Origin: JAXLWB01 sp046328715
Lineage (GTDB): Bacteria; Chloroflexota; Anaerolineae; Caldilineales; Caldilineaceae
Assembly (NCBI GenBank): GCA_046328715.1
Contig: JAXLWB010000019.1
Coordinates: 62,001-126,000, forward strand
Reading direction: 5' to 3'
DNA length: 64,000 nucleotides
The stretch's first letter is position 1. Each line of letters starts with the position of its first letter. Positions 25,290-33,668 of the stretch are shown piece after piece. The position numbers were made by a program, and so were the translations under genes. The notes under the pieces are model-generated. The model was not told where the DNA came from. It did no database searches and saw only the letters and a list, made by a program, of their open reading frames with translations.

Positions 25290-26504
25290 ATGAAAATCTC
25301 ACGGATCGAAACCATTTGGTGCGATGAACAGCCGAATACCTGCTGGGTGCGCATCCATACTGACGATGGGCTGATCGGCTTGGGCGAGACCTTTTATGTG
25401 CCGCGTGCGGTCAGTGCGGTGATTCACGATGTTTTCGCCAATTTGCTGCTCGGGCGCAGTCCGCTCGACATCGAGAACCATTGGAACAACATGTTCTCGA
25501 CCGTCAACTTTTTCGGTTTTGCTGGGACGGAGATGCGTGCGATCAGCGCGGTCGATGTGGCGCTGTGGGATATCGTCGGTCAATATCTGGGGCAGCCGAT
25601 CTACAATGTGCTGGGCGGGCGCAACCGCGATCGCATCCAGGTCTACAACACCTGTGTCGGCCACGGTCAATATCAGGATTTCAACACCTGGCGCACCGGT
25701 CACAGCGGTGAACTGGCGACTGAACTGCTGCAAAGCGGCATCAAAGCCATGAAGATCTGGCCCTTTGATCAGTTTGGCTCTTCGTTGGGTGGGCCGGTTG
25801 GCAGCCGCGCCGGGGTGGAGGCGGTGGGGCCAGTGACCCACTTCCTGAGCAAAGAGAACATGAAGAAGGGGCTCTCCTACGTCGAGGACATCCGCAAGGC
25901 AGTCGGCGACCGCATGGAGATCGCCATCGAGGGGCACGCCCGTTGGAATTTACCCGAGGCGATCGAGATCGGGCGGGCACTGGAGAAGTATGACATTTTG
26001 TGGCTGGAGGAGATCATCCCGCCCGACAATGCCGACTCCTATGCCCGGCTGAAAGCGGCAGTCAAAGTGCCGCTCTGTGTCAGCGAGCGCCTTTTTACCC
26101 GCTTTGGCTTCCGTCAGATCATCGAGAAGAATGCCGCTGACATCATCATGCCCGACATGGCCTGGACCGGCGGCATCACCGAGACGCGCAAGATCTGTGC
26201 CCTGGCCGATACCTACTATCTGCCCGTCTGTAGCCACGACTGCATCGGTCCGGTGGCTGCGTGGTCGGCGGCACACATGCTGCTCCACGTCCCCAACGCT
26301 ATGATCATGGAGACGGTGCGCGCCTACTACCTGGGCTGGTACAACGACTTTATGACCGAGCCGCTGCCCATCGTTGATGGCATGTGCATCCTCTCCGAGC
26401 GACCAGGCTTGGGCACCGCCATGCGTCCCGAAGTGCTCTCCCGCCCCGATGTCCACATCGAAGTGTCGGATGAGCAGCATCGCTTTGACCCGTCGAAGGG
26501 GTGA
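25290..26504 (+). CDS. Enolase-superfamily acid-sugar dehydratase (mandelate racemase/MLE type)
   Basis: About 404 residues. The N-terminal capping domain begins MKISRIETIWCDEQPNTCWV and ends with FGFAGTEMRAISAVDVALWDI. The barrel has the candidate base motif KAMKIWPFDQFG, a first metal-ligand strand IAIEGHARWN, a second LWLEEIIPP, the third CVSERLFTRFGF, and a catalytic His in VCSHDCIGP. This is the mandelate-racemase-like subgroup, which abstracts a proton alpha to a carboxylate and usually dehydrates a sugar acid to a 2-keto-3-deoxy acid. The start ATG 25290 is chosen by homology; a GTG at 25239 is possible. The operator 80 bases upstream ties it to the catabolic regulon. Exact sugar unknown. 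Confidence 0.88.
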   Translation: MKISRIETIWCDEQPNTCWVRIHTDDGLIGLGETFYVPRAVSAVIHDVFANLLLGRSPLDIENHWNNMFSTVNFFGFAGTEMRAISAVDVALWDIVGQYLGQPIYNVLGGRNRDRIQVYNTCVGHGQYQDFNTWRTGHSGELATELLQSGIKAMKIWPFDQFGSSLGGPVGSRAGVEAVGPVTHFLSKENMKKGLSYVEDIRKAVGDRMEIAIEGHARWNLPEAIEIGRALEKYDILWLEEIIPPDNADSYARLKAAVKVPLCVSERLFTRFGFRQIIEKNAADIIMPDMAWTGGITETRKICALADTYYLPVCSHDCIGPVAAWSAAHMLLHVPNAMIMETVRAYYLGWYNDFMTEPLPIVDGMCILSERPGLGTAMRPEVLSRPDVHIEVSDEQHRFDPSKG

Positions 26505-26515
26505 CGCGTGAATTC

Positions 26516-26648
26516 AACCCCACCCTAACCCTCCCCAAAACGGGGAGGGAACTGTCACGGGAAGAATTTAGTTTGGTGTACAGAAGAGAATTCATAATCT
26601 GTCCCTTCACGGTCCCCTCCCTTAGCAGGGGAGGGTTAGGGTGGGGTT
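26516..26648. repeat. Dispersed palindromic element, family A (copy 2)
   Basis: A 133-base copy running CCCCACCCTAACCCTCCCCA ... core TTGGTGTACAGAAGAGAATT ... GGGGAGGGTTAGGGTGGGGT. It fills the space between the convergent dehydratase and LLM genes, so it probably also stops transcription from both sides. Confidence 0.85.
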
Positions 26649-26654
26649 GCTTTT

Positions 26655-27539
26655 TCACAAATTCGGTAGCACACGCTCGATAAACAACTGCGTGCTGTCC
26701 AACTTCGGTGTGTCGGCGAAGGCGACGTGGATGCGTTTGGCACCGAGTTTGACCGCTTTGAGCAGGAACTCGGTGATCTGGTCGGGGGTGCCAGCCGAAC
26801 CGTTGGCGGCGGTGGGGCGGACGTGTGGCTGCTCGGCCATCCGTTTCAAATCGGCCTCGCTCTCGCCGATCAGCACATGCGAGGCGACGACCTGGACGAT
26901 TTCGTCGTAGTTGCGACCGACCGTACGGCAATGTTCTTTGAGCACCGCTTGTTTGTGGGCATAGGCTTCCGGGTCGGTGTAGATCAAGTTCCACCAGTCG
27001 GCATGTTCGGCGACGACACGCAGCAGGAACTTTTCGCCCATGCCGCCGACCATGATCGGGATCGGGTCGGGGTGTGGGTGACAGTAGGCATCCTTGAGTT
27101 GGTAATGTTTGCCGTTGAAGTTGACCGGACTTTGTGTCCACATCTGGCGGCAAATTTGGATTGCTTCGGCCAACTCGCCTGCCCGCACCGAGGTTTTGGG
27201 GAAGGGCCAACCGTAGGCGTGGTACTCTTCTTCGTTCCAGCCGGCGCCAATGCCTAGTACGACCCGCCCGCTGGAAAGAATCTGACAGGTAGCAGCCGCC
27301 TTGGCCAGGTGAGCGGGATTGCGAAAGCTGTTGCAAAGTACCTGGTGCCCCTGAAGTTTATCGGGATAGCGGGCCAGCCCATAGGCAAAGAGGCTCCAAC
27401 CCTCGGCCACATTTTTGCTGCCATATTGCACATGATCGGGATACCAGATCGAATCGAACGGCGCAACGACCTGATCGATGTAAGGCATAGTATGACTTAC
27501 CAGCCCCGACCAAACATTCAGACCTACAGGAATGCTCAT
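26655..27539 (-). CDS. LLM-class flavin-dependent oxidoreductase
   Basis: About 294 residues of a luciferase-like (bacterial luciferase/F420) TIM barrel. Typical stretches are LNVWSGLVSHTMPYIDQV, DSIWYPDHVQYGS, SSGRVVLGIGAGWNEEEYHAYGWPFP, IPIMVGGMGEKFLLRVVAEHADWWN and SAGTPDQITEFLLKAVKLGAKRIHVAF. The cofactor is FMN or F420. The start at 27539 is preceded by AAAGGAG; longer frames lack a site. It faces the dehydratase gene and diverges from the epimerase gene, with an operator half-site at 27588 in the shared region. Substrate unknown. Confidence 0.9.
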   Translation of the reverse strand: MSIPVGLNVWSGLVSHTMPYIDQVVAPFDSIWYPDHVQYGSKNVAEGWSLFAYGLARYPDKLQGHQVLCNSFRNPAHLAKAAATCQILSSGRVVLGIGAGWNEEEYHAYGWPFPKTSVRAGELAEAIQICRQMWTQSPVNFNGKHYQLKDAYCHPHPDPIPIMVGGMGEKFLLRVVAEHADWWNLIYTDPEAYAHKQAVLKEHCRTVGRNYDEIVQVVASHVLIGESEADLKRMAEQPHVRPTAANGSAGTPDQITEFLLKAVKLGAKRIHVAFADTPKLDSTQLFIERVLPNL

Positions 27540-27587
27540 TGTATGCTCCTTTGAGAGTAGAGATTGGAGATGCGAGAGTGGTGGGAT

Positions 27588-27596
27588 TGTATACCA
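27588..27596. promoter_or_regulatory. Operator half-site TTGTATACC with flank shared with 40343
   Basis: TTGTATACC is the right half of the 25197 palindrome, and its flank ATTG-TATACCAGATTG is nearly the same as ATTGGTATACCAGATTG at 40343. It sits between the divergent LLM and epimerase genes. A further half-site, GTATACCGC, is at 27807-27815, close to the epimerase start. The left arm is degenerate, so binding is uncertain. Confidence 0.4.
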
Positions 27597-27696
27597 GATT
27601 GTTGAATTATGATAGTAACAAATGTGTATCGTTCGTAACCCGAATTCAACCTGATTCGATCTCATTTCCAGCCCAGCGGGCTATCCTATATCAGCC

Positions 27697-27754
27697 CACG
27701 GGCATCGCCCTGGGAGGATGAGAGCACGAGTAAGCCCTCAGGGCGATGCCCGTG
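27697..27754. repeat. Palindromic intergenic repeat (CACGGGCATCGCCCTG)
   Basis: CACGGGCATCGCCCTG at 27697-27712 pairs perfectly with CAGGGCGATGCCCGTG at 27739-27754. Weaker outer arms extend it (GCGGGCTATCC left, GATAGGGC right). It is in the divergent intergenic region between the LLM and epimerase genes, so it cannot be a simple operon terminator. Confidence 0.7.
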
Positions 27755-27828
27755 AGTTGACATAGAACGCCCCGATAGGGCTACAGTTTCGCAGACGATG
27801 AATGAAGTATACCGCACAAAGGAACTAT

Positions 27829-28812
27829 ATGTCAGAACGATTTTTAGTCACCGGCGCACTCGGCTGTATCGGTGCCTGGACAGTAAAACGATTGGTGAGG
27901 GAAGGGGTGCCGGTCTGGACCTATGATCTGCCGGGCAGCCAACATCGTTTGCAGTTGATCCTGAACAGCGATGAGTTGGCCAAAGTGCAGATGGTGGGCG
28001 GCGACATCACCGACTTTGAGAAGTTTGAGCAGACGGTGGCCGACAATGGCATTACCAACATCGTCCATCTGGCGGCCTTTCAAGTGCCCTTTGTGCGCGC
28101 CGACCCGGTTCAGGGGATGAAGGTCAACGCCGTGGGCACGACGATTGTCTTCGAGACGGCCAAACGCCATCGTGACCATGTGAAGTCGGTCGCCTACGCC
28201 AGTTCGGCTGGGGTCTACGGTCCGCCCGATCGTTACCCGCCCGGTCCGCTCGCCCACGACGCTCCGCATGATCCGACCAATCTCTACGGCGTCACCAAAC
28301 ATGCCAACGAGGGCACCGCCAAGATCTACTGGCTAGAGAATCAGATTCGCAGCGTCGGCATCCGCCCCTACGTCATCTACGGCCCCGGTCGCGACCAGGG
28401 CATGACTTCGACGCCGACCAAGGCCATGCTTGCCGCTGCCGTCGGTCGCCCCTATCATATCAGCTTTGGCGGCATTGTCGTCTATCACCATGCCGAGGAT
28501 GCGGCGGAGATGTTTATCCGTGCCGCCCGCTCGGGACAGGCAGGGGCCGAGGTCTACAATTTGGGTGGCAACACGGCGCACATGGACGAAGTGGTGGATG
28601 GGATCAACGCCGCAGCGCCGGAAATGGCGGGCAAGATCACCTTCGAGCCGATCCAACTGGCCACGCCCACCGCCATCGACGAAACGATGTTGATCCAGGC
28701 CCTGGGCAAGCCGAATTGGCGACCGCTCGCCGATGGCATCGCCCAGACCGTCGCCCATTTCCGCCAAGCCGCCGGAGAGGGTAAGATGGCGGTGGACAGA
28801 ATTTTAGGTTGA
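27829..28812 (+). CDS. NAD-dependent epimerase/dehydratase family protein (extended SDR)
   Basis: About 327 residues. The Rossmann motif TGALGCIGAW is near residue 8, the cofactor-binding DITDF in the next segment, HLAAFQVPFVRADP follows, a Ser-rich strand YASSAGVYG, and the catalytic NLYGVTKHANEG (YxxxK) near 155. Members include sugar-nucleotide epimerases, uronate dehydrogenases and sugar dehydrogenases. Placed next to a sugar kinase and FAH-type hydrolase, an aldose or uronate dehydrogenase is a fair guess. The start ATG 27829 follows AAAGGAAC; the next gene begins 17 bases after the stop. Confidence 0.88.
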   Translation: MSERFLVTGALGCIGAWTVKRLVREGVPVWTYDLPGSQHRLQLILNSDELAKVQMVGGDITDFEKFEQTVADNGITNIVHLAAFQVPFVRADPVQGMKVNAVGTTIVFETAKRHRDHVKSVAYASSAGVYGPPDRYPPGPLAHDAPHDPTNLYGVTKHANEGTAKIYWLENQIRSVGIRPYVIYGPGRDQGMTSTPTKAMLAAAVGRPYHISFGGIVVYHHAEDAAEMFIRAARSGQAGAEVYNLGGNTAHMDEVVDGINAAAPEMAGKITFEPIQLATPTAIDETMLIQALGKPNWRPLADGIAQTVAHFRQAAGEGKMAVDRILG

Positions 28813-28828
28813 GATTAAACCCGTTACT

Positions 28829-30199
28829 ATGTCTTTCATCGCTCTCGACCTTGGCACGACCTTTATCAAAGGCGCGCTGCTCGATCTGGATTCGTTGCAG
28901 ATGAGCAATATTCGGCGTTTGCCCTTTCCGGGGCCGCTGCCGGGATTGCCAACCTATTTTCACGAAGTCGATCCGCTGTTGGTGGTGGCGACGGTACGCC
29001 AGTTGATCGAGGAGTTACTGGCGTTGACCGCTCAATGCGATGGCATCGTCTTTTGCACACAGATGCACGGCTTGGTGCTCTGTAGCGAACGTGGCGAACC
29101 GCTCTCCAATATGATCACCTGGCAGGATCAGCGGGTGCTGACGCCCCATCCGGCAGGTGGCGGCACGCACTTTGAACGGTTACAACAGTTGATCCCCAAC
29201 GAGGAGCAACAACAACTAGGCAATGAGCTACAGCCCAGCCGCCCGCTCTGCTATCTCTACTGGATGGCGGAGAATGGCAAGCTGCCCCGCCAACCCGCCT
29301 TTCCCGCTGCGCTCACCGACTTTGTGATCGCCAATCTCTGCCAGTGCGAACCGACCACCGAGCCGACCAATGCTGGTGCCCATTGTCTGTTCAATCTCAC
29401 AACCGGGCAGTGGCACAGCGTCCTCATCGAGCGGCTGGGATTGGCTCATCTACGCTGGCATGAGGTGCGCCCCTTCGGTGCAGTGGCAGGGCAGTTGCAG
29501 ATTGGCGGGCGTTCGTTGCCCTGCTACAGCCCGGTCGGCGATCACCAATGCGCGTTGGTCGGTGCCTTTCTGAGCGAAGGCGAACTTTCACTCAACATCT
29601 CGACCGGCTCGCAGGCAACCTTACTCACCTCGCAGTTGGATCTGGGCAACTATCAGACTCGCCCTTTCTTTGATGGCAGTTTCATCAACACCATCACAGG
29701 CGTGCCGGCTGGACGAGCGCTCAATGCACTGGTCAATCTGCTGGTGGAAATCCCGACCAAACAGGGCATTGAACTGGCCGATCCCTGGCACACGATTGTC
29801 GAAGCCGTAGCCACAGTCGAACAGAGCGATCTGGTGGTCAATTTGGCCTTCTACGATAGTCTACTGGGCAAAGAAGGACACGTTCTACACATGCGTGAGG
29901 AGAACATTTCGGTCGGCCATCTCTTCCACGCTGCGTTCCAAAACATGGCCGACAACTATCACAACAGTGCCCTACGCATTTCACCGCAAAAGGCGTGGCA
30001 AAACATCGTCTTTTCTGGCGGACTGGCGCAGAAGTTGGAGTCGCTTCGCACGATCATTCAGCGCAAATTCGACACCCCGTATCGTCTCTGCGTTTCAAGT
30101 GAAGATACGCTGCTCGGATTGATGGCGTTGGCGCTGGTTGCCAGTGGTCGCCAAACTACCGTCGCCGCAGCGATTGAGGAATTGAAGGAACAGAGTTGA
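28829..30199 (+). CDS. FGGY-family carbohydrate kinase
   Basis: A 456-residue sugar kinase. The N-terminal ATPase fold starts FIALDLGTTFIKGALLDL (phosphate-1 motif); FCTQMHGLVLC, NMITWQDQR and the acidic catalytic region YSPVGDHQCALVGAFLSEGELSLNISTGSQ follow (phosphate-2). The C-terminal NIVFSGGLAQKLESLRTIIQ is the adenosine motif, though it departs from the usual FGGY signature. The family phosphorylates pentoses, hexoses, polyols or gluconate. It is the second gene of the operon starting at 27829. Substrate unknown. Confidence 0.88.
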   Translation: MSFIALDLGTTFIKGALLDLDSLQMSNIRRLPFPGPLPGLPTYFHEVDPLLVVATVRQLIEELLALTAQCDGIVFCTQMHGLVLCSERGEPLSNMITWQDQRVLTPHPAGGGTHFERLQQLIPNEEQQQLGNELQPSRPLCYLYWMAENGKLPRQPAFPAALTDFVIANLCQCEPTTEPTNAGAHCLFNLTTGQWHSVLIERLGLAHLRWHEVRPFGAVAGQLQIGGRSLPCYSPVGDHQCALVGAFLSEGELSLNISTGSQATLLTSQLDLGNYQTRPFFDGSFINTITGVPAGRALNALVNLLVEIPTKQGIELADPWHTIVEAVATVEQSDLVVNLAFYDSLLGKEGHVLHMREENISVGHLFHAAFQNMADNYHNSALRISPQKAWQNIVFSGGLAQKLESLRTIIQRKFDTPYRLCVSSEDTLLGLMALALVASGRQTTVAAAIEELKEQS

Positions 30200-30265
30200 A
30201 AAGTTGAAGAGTTGAAAAGTTGCAGTGACTCTTCCACTTTTCAACTCTTCAACTTTTCAACTTTC
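30194..30265. repeat. Palindromic intergenic repeat (GTTGAAAAGTTGAAGAG)
   Basis: GTTGAAAAGTTGAAGAGTTG is mirrored by CAACTCTTCAACTTTTCAAC around a short loop. It overlaps the kinase stop codon and ends just before the ribosome site of the FAH-family gene. Each arm is an internal tandem of GTTGAAAA units, as in other families here. Confidence 0.7.
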
Positions 30266-30281
30266 TACCAAGGAGAAACCA

Positions 30282-31151
30282 ATGAAACTAGTAACCTTTG
30301 TACACAATGACAAAACCGCAGTCGGCGCACTGAGTGGGGCCGAGAATGAGTTGGTGGTTGATCTCAGCGTCGCCACGCCCAGTTTACCCGCCAACTTGAA
30401 AGACCTGTTGGCCGCTGGTGCCAGCGCACTGGAAGAGGTAGCCGCCGCTGTACGCAATCCGCCCTACGGCTCAACGCTCAACCTGGAAGAGGTCAAGTTG
30501 TTAGCTCCGATTCCCAATCCAGGAAAGATCCTCTGTATCGGCTTGAACTATCGTGACCATGCTGCCGAGTCAAATTCGCCGCTGCCGCCTCACCCGATCG
30601 TCTTTGCCAAGTATTCGAACGCCGTATTGGCTCCCGGCGATCCGATTGTGTTGCCCAAGAACAGCCAACAGCCCGATTACGAAGCCGAGTTTGGCGTGGT
30701 GATCGGCAAGCGGGCGCGCCATGTCAGCGAGGCCGATGCCTTGAGCTATGTCGGTGGCTATCTACCCTTCCACGACGTCAGCGCCCGCGACTATCAGATG
30801 CGCACCAGCCAATGGTCGATGGGCAAGACCTTCGACACCTTTGCCCCCTTCGGCCCAGCCCTCACCACTGCCGATGAAATTCCCGACCCACAGACGCTCG
30901 ACATTCAGCTTTCGATCAACGGCGAAGTGCTGCAAAAATCGAACACCAAGAACCTGATCTTTACCGTCCAACAACTGATCGCCGACCTGACCTCAGTGAT
31001 GACGCTCGAACCAGGCGACATCATCGCCACCGGCACCCCCGGCGGCGTCGGTTCCGCCCGCAAACCGCCCCGCTGGCTCAAGGCTGGCGACGTGGTGAGA
31101 ATTGAGATTGAGAAGTTGGGTGTGTTGGAGAATCCTTGTGTGAATGAGTAG
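30282..31151 (+). CDS. Fumarylacetoacetate hydrolase (FAH) family protein
   Basis: About 289 residues. The FAH core runs from KILCIGLNYRDHAAES near residue 80 through PIVFAKYSNAVLAPGDPIVLP, the metal-binding DYEAEFGVVIGKRA (Glu ligands), VGGYLPFHDVSARDYQ and GKTFDTFAPFGPAL, to LEPGDIIATGTPGGVG. Related enzymes cleave 2,4-diketo-3-deoxy sugar acids or hydrate 2-oxopent-4-enoates. Together with a dehydratase and an SDR this suits an oxidative L-fuconate/L-rhamnonate-like route ending in pyruvate plus a hydroxyacid. The start ATG 30282 follows AAGGAG directly after the palindromic repeat. Confidence 0.92.
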   Translation: MKLVTFVHNDKTAVGALSGAENELVVDLSVATPSLPANLKDLLAAGASALEEVAAAVRNPPYGSTLNLEEVKLLAPIPNPGKILCIGLNYRDHAAESNSPLPPHPIVFAKYSNAVLAPGDPIVLPKNSQQPDYEAEFGVVIGKRARHVSEADALSYVGGYLPFHDVSARDYQMRTSQWSMGKTFDTFAPFGPALTTADEIPDPQTLDIQLSINGEVLQKSNTKNLIFTVQQLIADLTSVMTLEPGDIIATGTPGGVGSARKPPRWLKAGDVVRIEIEKLGVLENPCVNE

Positions 31152-31228
31152 AGATTGGGAGATTTAGGCAAGAAGCAACTAAGTAATTGAGTACAGCGTA
31201 AACAAAATTTTCCGGTAGAAGATGGACC

Positions 31229-31322
31229 TGTCATTCTGAGCGAGAGCTTTTTCGAGCGAAGAATCTTGCGGAGCAGACCAACCAAGATTCTTCGTCGCAA
31301 ACAGCCGCTCCTCAGAATGACA
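31229..31322. repeat. Palindromic intergenic repeat, family B (TGTCATTCTGAGCG), copy 1
   Basis: TGTCATTCTGAG at 31229-31240 pairs with CTCAGAATGACA at 31311-31322; an inner pair GAAGAATCTTG / AAGATTCTTC lies around AGCAGACC. Copies with nearly the same sequence are at 53191-53298 and 63173-63266. It lies in the 258-base gap before the E1-alpha gene, which otherwise holds a leader. Confidence 0.8.
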
Positions 31323-31409
31323 AGTACCGAAAAATATGATTTACACTGCATTGAGCAGTTACCAATTACACCGCCTAATCTCTTAATCTCCATTTTGGAG
31401 ATTCGTGCC

Positions 31410-32384
31410 ATGAATCAAGAAATTCCTACCAGCCAACTCCTTTCCCTCTACCGAGAGTTGCTCAACATCCGGCGCACGGAGGAGCAGTTGGTCAAGTCTT
31501 ATGCCGCGGGTTTGGTGCTGGGCGCCTGCCATACCTATGTGGGCGAAGAAGCAGTGGCAGTCGGCGTCTGCGCCCACCTGCGCCCGGATGATGCTGTCTT
31601 TAGCACCCATCGCGGCCACGGCCACGCCTTGGCCAAAGGGGTGCCACCGGCGCAGGTGATCGCCGAACTGTATGGACGCTCGACCGGCTGTTCGCAAGGG
31701 CGCGGCGGCAGTATGCACCTCTTTTCGCCCGAAGTGGGCATGATGGGCACCAGCGGTATTGTCGGCCCCTGCATTTTACAGGCGACCGGAGCCGGTTACA
31801 CCTTTCAACTGCTCAAGACCGACCGCGTCGGCGTCGCCTTTTTTGGCGATGGCGCTTCCAACAATGGTGCCTTCCACGAAGGGATCAACCTCGCCAGCAT
31901 CTACAAGCTCCCCGTGATCTACGTCTGCGAGAACAATCTCTACGCCACCGAAGTGCCCTTTGCCTTTTCCGCCGGTCATGGCGATGTCGGCGATCGTGGC
32001 TACGCCTACGGCATCCCCAGCGTAATTGTCGATGGCAACGATGTGTTGGCGGTCTACGAAGCAGCCGGGGAAGCGGTGCGGCGTGCCCGTTCTGGCGGTG
32101 GCCCGACCTTGATCGAGTGCAAGACCTATCGCACCCGTGCCCATTCCGAAGGCATGCGCGAAAGTGGCTACCGTTCCCAGGAAGAGATCGACGCTTGGAA
32201 GGCACGTGACCCGATCAAGCTCTACCACAGCTATCTGCTCGCCAACGGCTTGGTCAGCGGCGACGATCTGGAAGAGATCGAAGCCGACGTGCAAGCCCGA
32301 GTGGAAGCCGCCGCCGAATTCGCCAAAAACAGCCCCTGGCCCGATCCAGCAACTGCGACGACGCATGTTTATTATGAAAACTGA
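31410..32384 (+). CDS. 2-oxoacid (acetoin/pyruvate-type) dehydrogenase E1 component, alpha subunit
   Basis: About 324 residues. Conserved stretches are ELLNIRRTEEQLVK, YVGEEAVAVGVCAHL, DAVFSTHRGHGHALAKGV, GRSTGCSQGRGGSMHLF, and the thiamine diphosphate motif FFGDGASNNGAFHEGINLASIYKLPVIYVCENN. The C-terminal TYRTRAHSEGM matches the family. With the beta subunit at 32553 and E2 at 33669 it would oxidatively decarboxylate a 2-oxoacid or acetoin to an acyl-CoA. The start ATG 31410 is chosen by family length, with TTTTGGAG upstream; the open frame upstream runs through a repeat. Confidence 0.93.
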   Translation: MNQEIPTSQLLSLYRELLNIRRTEEQLVKSYAAGLVLGACHTYVGEEAVAVGVCAHLRPDDAVFSTHRGHGHALAKGVPPAQVIAELYGRSTGCSQGRGGSMHLFSPEVGMMGTSGIVGPCILQATGAGYTFQLLKTDRVGVAFFGDGASNNGAFHEGINLASIYKLPVIYVCENNLYATEVPFAFSAGHGDVGDRGYAYGIPSVIVDGNDVLAVYEAAGEAVRRARSGGGPTLIECKTYRTRAHSEGMRESGYRSQEEIDAWKARDPIKLYHSYLLANGLVSGDDLEEIEADVQARVEAAAEFAKNSPWPDPATATTHVYYEN

Positions 32385-32541
32385 ACCCCACCCTAACCCT
32401 CCCGTTCGGCTGAGCTCACGTCGAAGCCAAACGAGGGAGGGGACTGTGAAGGGGCAGATAAAGTTTTTCTTCTGTACACCAATCGCAATTTGCCCCGTGA
32501 CTGTTCCCTCCCTTAGCAGGGGAGGGTTAGGGTGGGGTTAG
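32385..32541. repeat. Dispersed palindromic element, family A (copy 3, with extra loop)
   Basis: It begins right after the E1-alpha stop with AACCCCACCCTAACCCTCCC and ends GGGGAGGGTTAGGGTGGGGT. The core appears in reverse, CTTCTGTACACCAAT. A 30-base addition with CGGCTGAGCTCACGTCGAAG near 32406 is also present in copy 4 (near 37180) and alone at 2601. It splits the E1-alpha and E1-beta genes. Confidence 0.85.
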
Positions 32542-32552
32542 GAGCACTTACG

Positions 32553-33530
32553 ATGCGCGAAATCACTTTCATGGAAGCTACCCGAGAAGCCCTTGCTGCT
32601 GCAATGGAGCGCGATCCAACGATCTTTGTGGTGGGCGAAGGCATTGGCAAACGGGGCGGCAACTTTACCACGACCCTGGGTCTCTACGATCGTTTCGGTC
32701 CCGAACGGCTGCGCGATACGCCGATTGCCGAGCGCGGCTTTGTTGGCATGTGCTGTGGTGCAGCGATGACCGGCAGCCGCCCGATTGTGGACTTTATGTT
32801 TCTCGATTTTATCCTCGATGCGATGGGCGAGCTGATCAACCAGGTGTCGAAGATGCAATATATGAGCAGCGGGCGGTTGAAGATGCCGTTGCTCCTGCGC
32901 GGCTGTATCGGCATTGGTAACGCCGCTGCAACCCATCACTCTGGCAATTATTATCCGATCTTTGCCCACATTCCTGGCTTCCGGGTGGCGCTGCCCTCCA
33001 ATGCCTACGATGCCAAGGGCCTTTTTACAAATGCGTTGCAGGCCAACGATCCGGTACTCTTTTTAGAACACAAGTCGATCATCTTCCAGAAGGGGCAGGT
33101 GCCCGACGAGGAGTATACCATCCCCTTTGGGCAGGCACGTGTAACCCAGGAAGGCAAGGATGCGACCGTGGTGGCGTTAGCATCGATGGTTGGTAAAACA
33201 CTCGATGCCTGCAAACGCCTGGCCAAGGATGGCATTTCGATCGAAGTCGTCGATCCACGGACGATTGCACCGCTCGACACCGACACGATTCTGCAATCGG
33301 TCCATAAGACGGGGCGGCTGCTCGTGGTAGACGAAACCTTCCAGCCTTGTGGTATCGGTGCTGAGATTGCGGCACAGGTCATGGCCAAGGGTTTTGACGA
33401 CCTTGATGCCCCCGTGGCGCGGCTCAATGGGCTTCACACCCCCACCCCCTACAGCCCGACCCTGGAAAACTCCATTGTGCCGAATGTCGATTCGATCGAG
33501 CAGGCGATCCGGGAGTTATTGGCGGAGTGA
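32553..33530 (+). CDS. 2-oxoacid dehydrogenase E1 component, beta subunit
   Basis: About 325 residues: FMEATREALAAAMERDPTIFVVGEGIGKRGGNF, then DTPIAERGFVGMCCGAAMTG with the Glu that activates thiamine diphosphate, then QVSKMQYMSSG and EHKSIIFQKGQVP. The C-terminal transketolase domain includes VVDPRTIAPLDTDTI and the LVVDETFQPCGIGAEI strand. It forms an alpha2-beta2 E1 with the preceding gene. The start ATG 32553 follows AGGAGC at the end of the family A repeat. Confidence 0.93.
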   Translation: MREITFMEATREALAAAMERDPTIFVVGEGIGKRGGNFTTTLGLYDRFGPERLRDTPIAERGFVGMCCGAAMTGSRPIVDFMFLDFILDAMGELINQVSKMQYMSSGRLKMPLLLRGCIGIGNAAATHHSGNYYPIFAHIPGFRVALPSNAYDAKGLFTNALQANDPVLFLEHKSIIFQKGQVPDEEYTIPFGQARVTQEGKDATVVALASMVGKTLDACKRLAKDGISIEVVDPRTIAPLDTDTILQSVHKTGRLLVVDETFQPCGIGAEIAAQVMAKGFDDLDAPVARLNGLHTPTPYSPTLENSIVPNVDSIEQAIRELLAE

Positions 33531-33533
33531 TTG

Positions 33534-33645
33534 GACACAGAGAGCACGAGAGGAGGCACGGAGAACACAGAGAGAACACAAAGTATAATCTCTTGTGTCC
33601 TCTGTGCGCCTCGTGAAACCCTCCGTGCCCTCTGTGTAGTGCAGT
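33534..33645. repeat. Palindromic intergenic repeat (CACAGAGAGCACGAGAGG)
   Basis: ACACAGAGAGCACGAGAGGA and GCACGGAGAACACAGAGAG are mirrored by CTTGTGTCCTCTGTGCGCCT and CCTCCGTGCCCTCTGTG. It starts right after the E1-beta stop and ends 20 bases before the E2 start. The repeated CACAGAG/CACGGAG units resemble a class of junction palindromes known from many environmental genomes; no function is known to me. Confidence 0.75.
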
Positions 33646-33668
33646 TGCAGTACAAAAAGGTAATCACA

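Noticed and set aside
33534..33645. CRISPR array at the tandem CACAGAG-type units
   Set aside because: Units are short, uninterrupted by unique spacers and complementary between arms, so this is a palindrome.
33531..33668. Extended N-terminus for E2 encoded by the CACAGAG repeat
   Set aside because: The lipoyl domain begins MATEIVMPRLGW at 33669; the upstream part is palindromic repeat.
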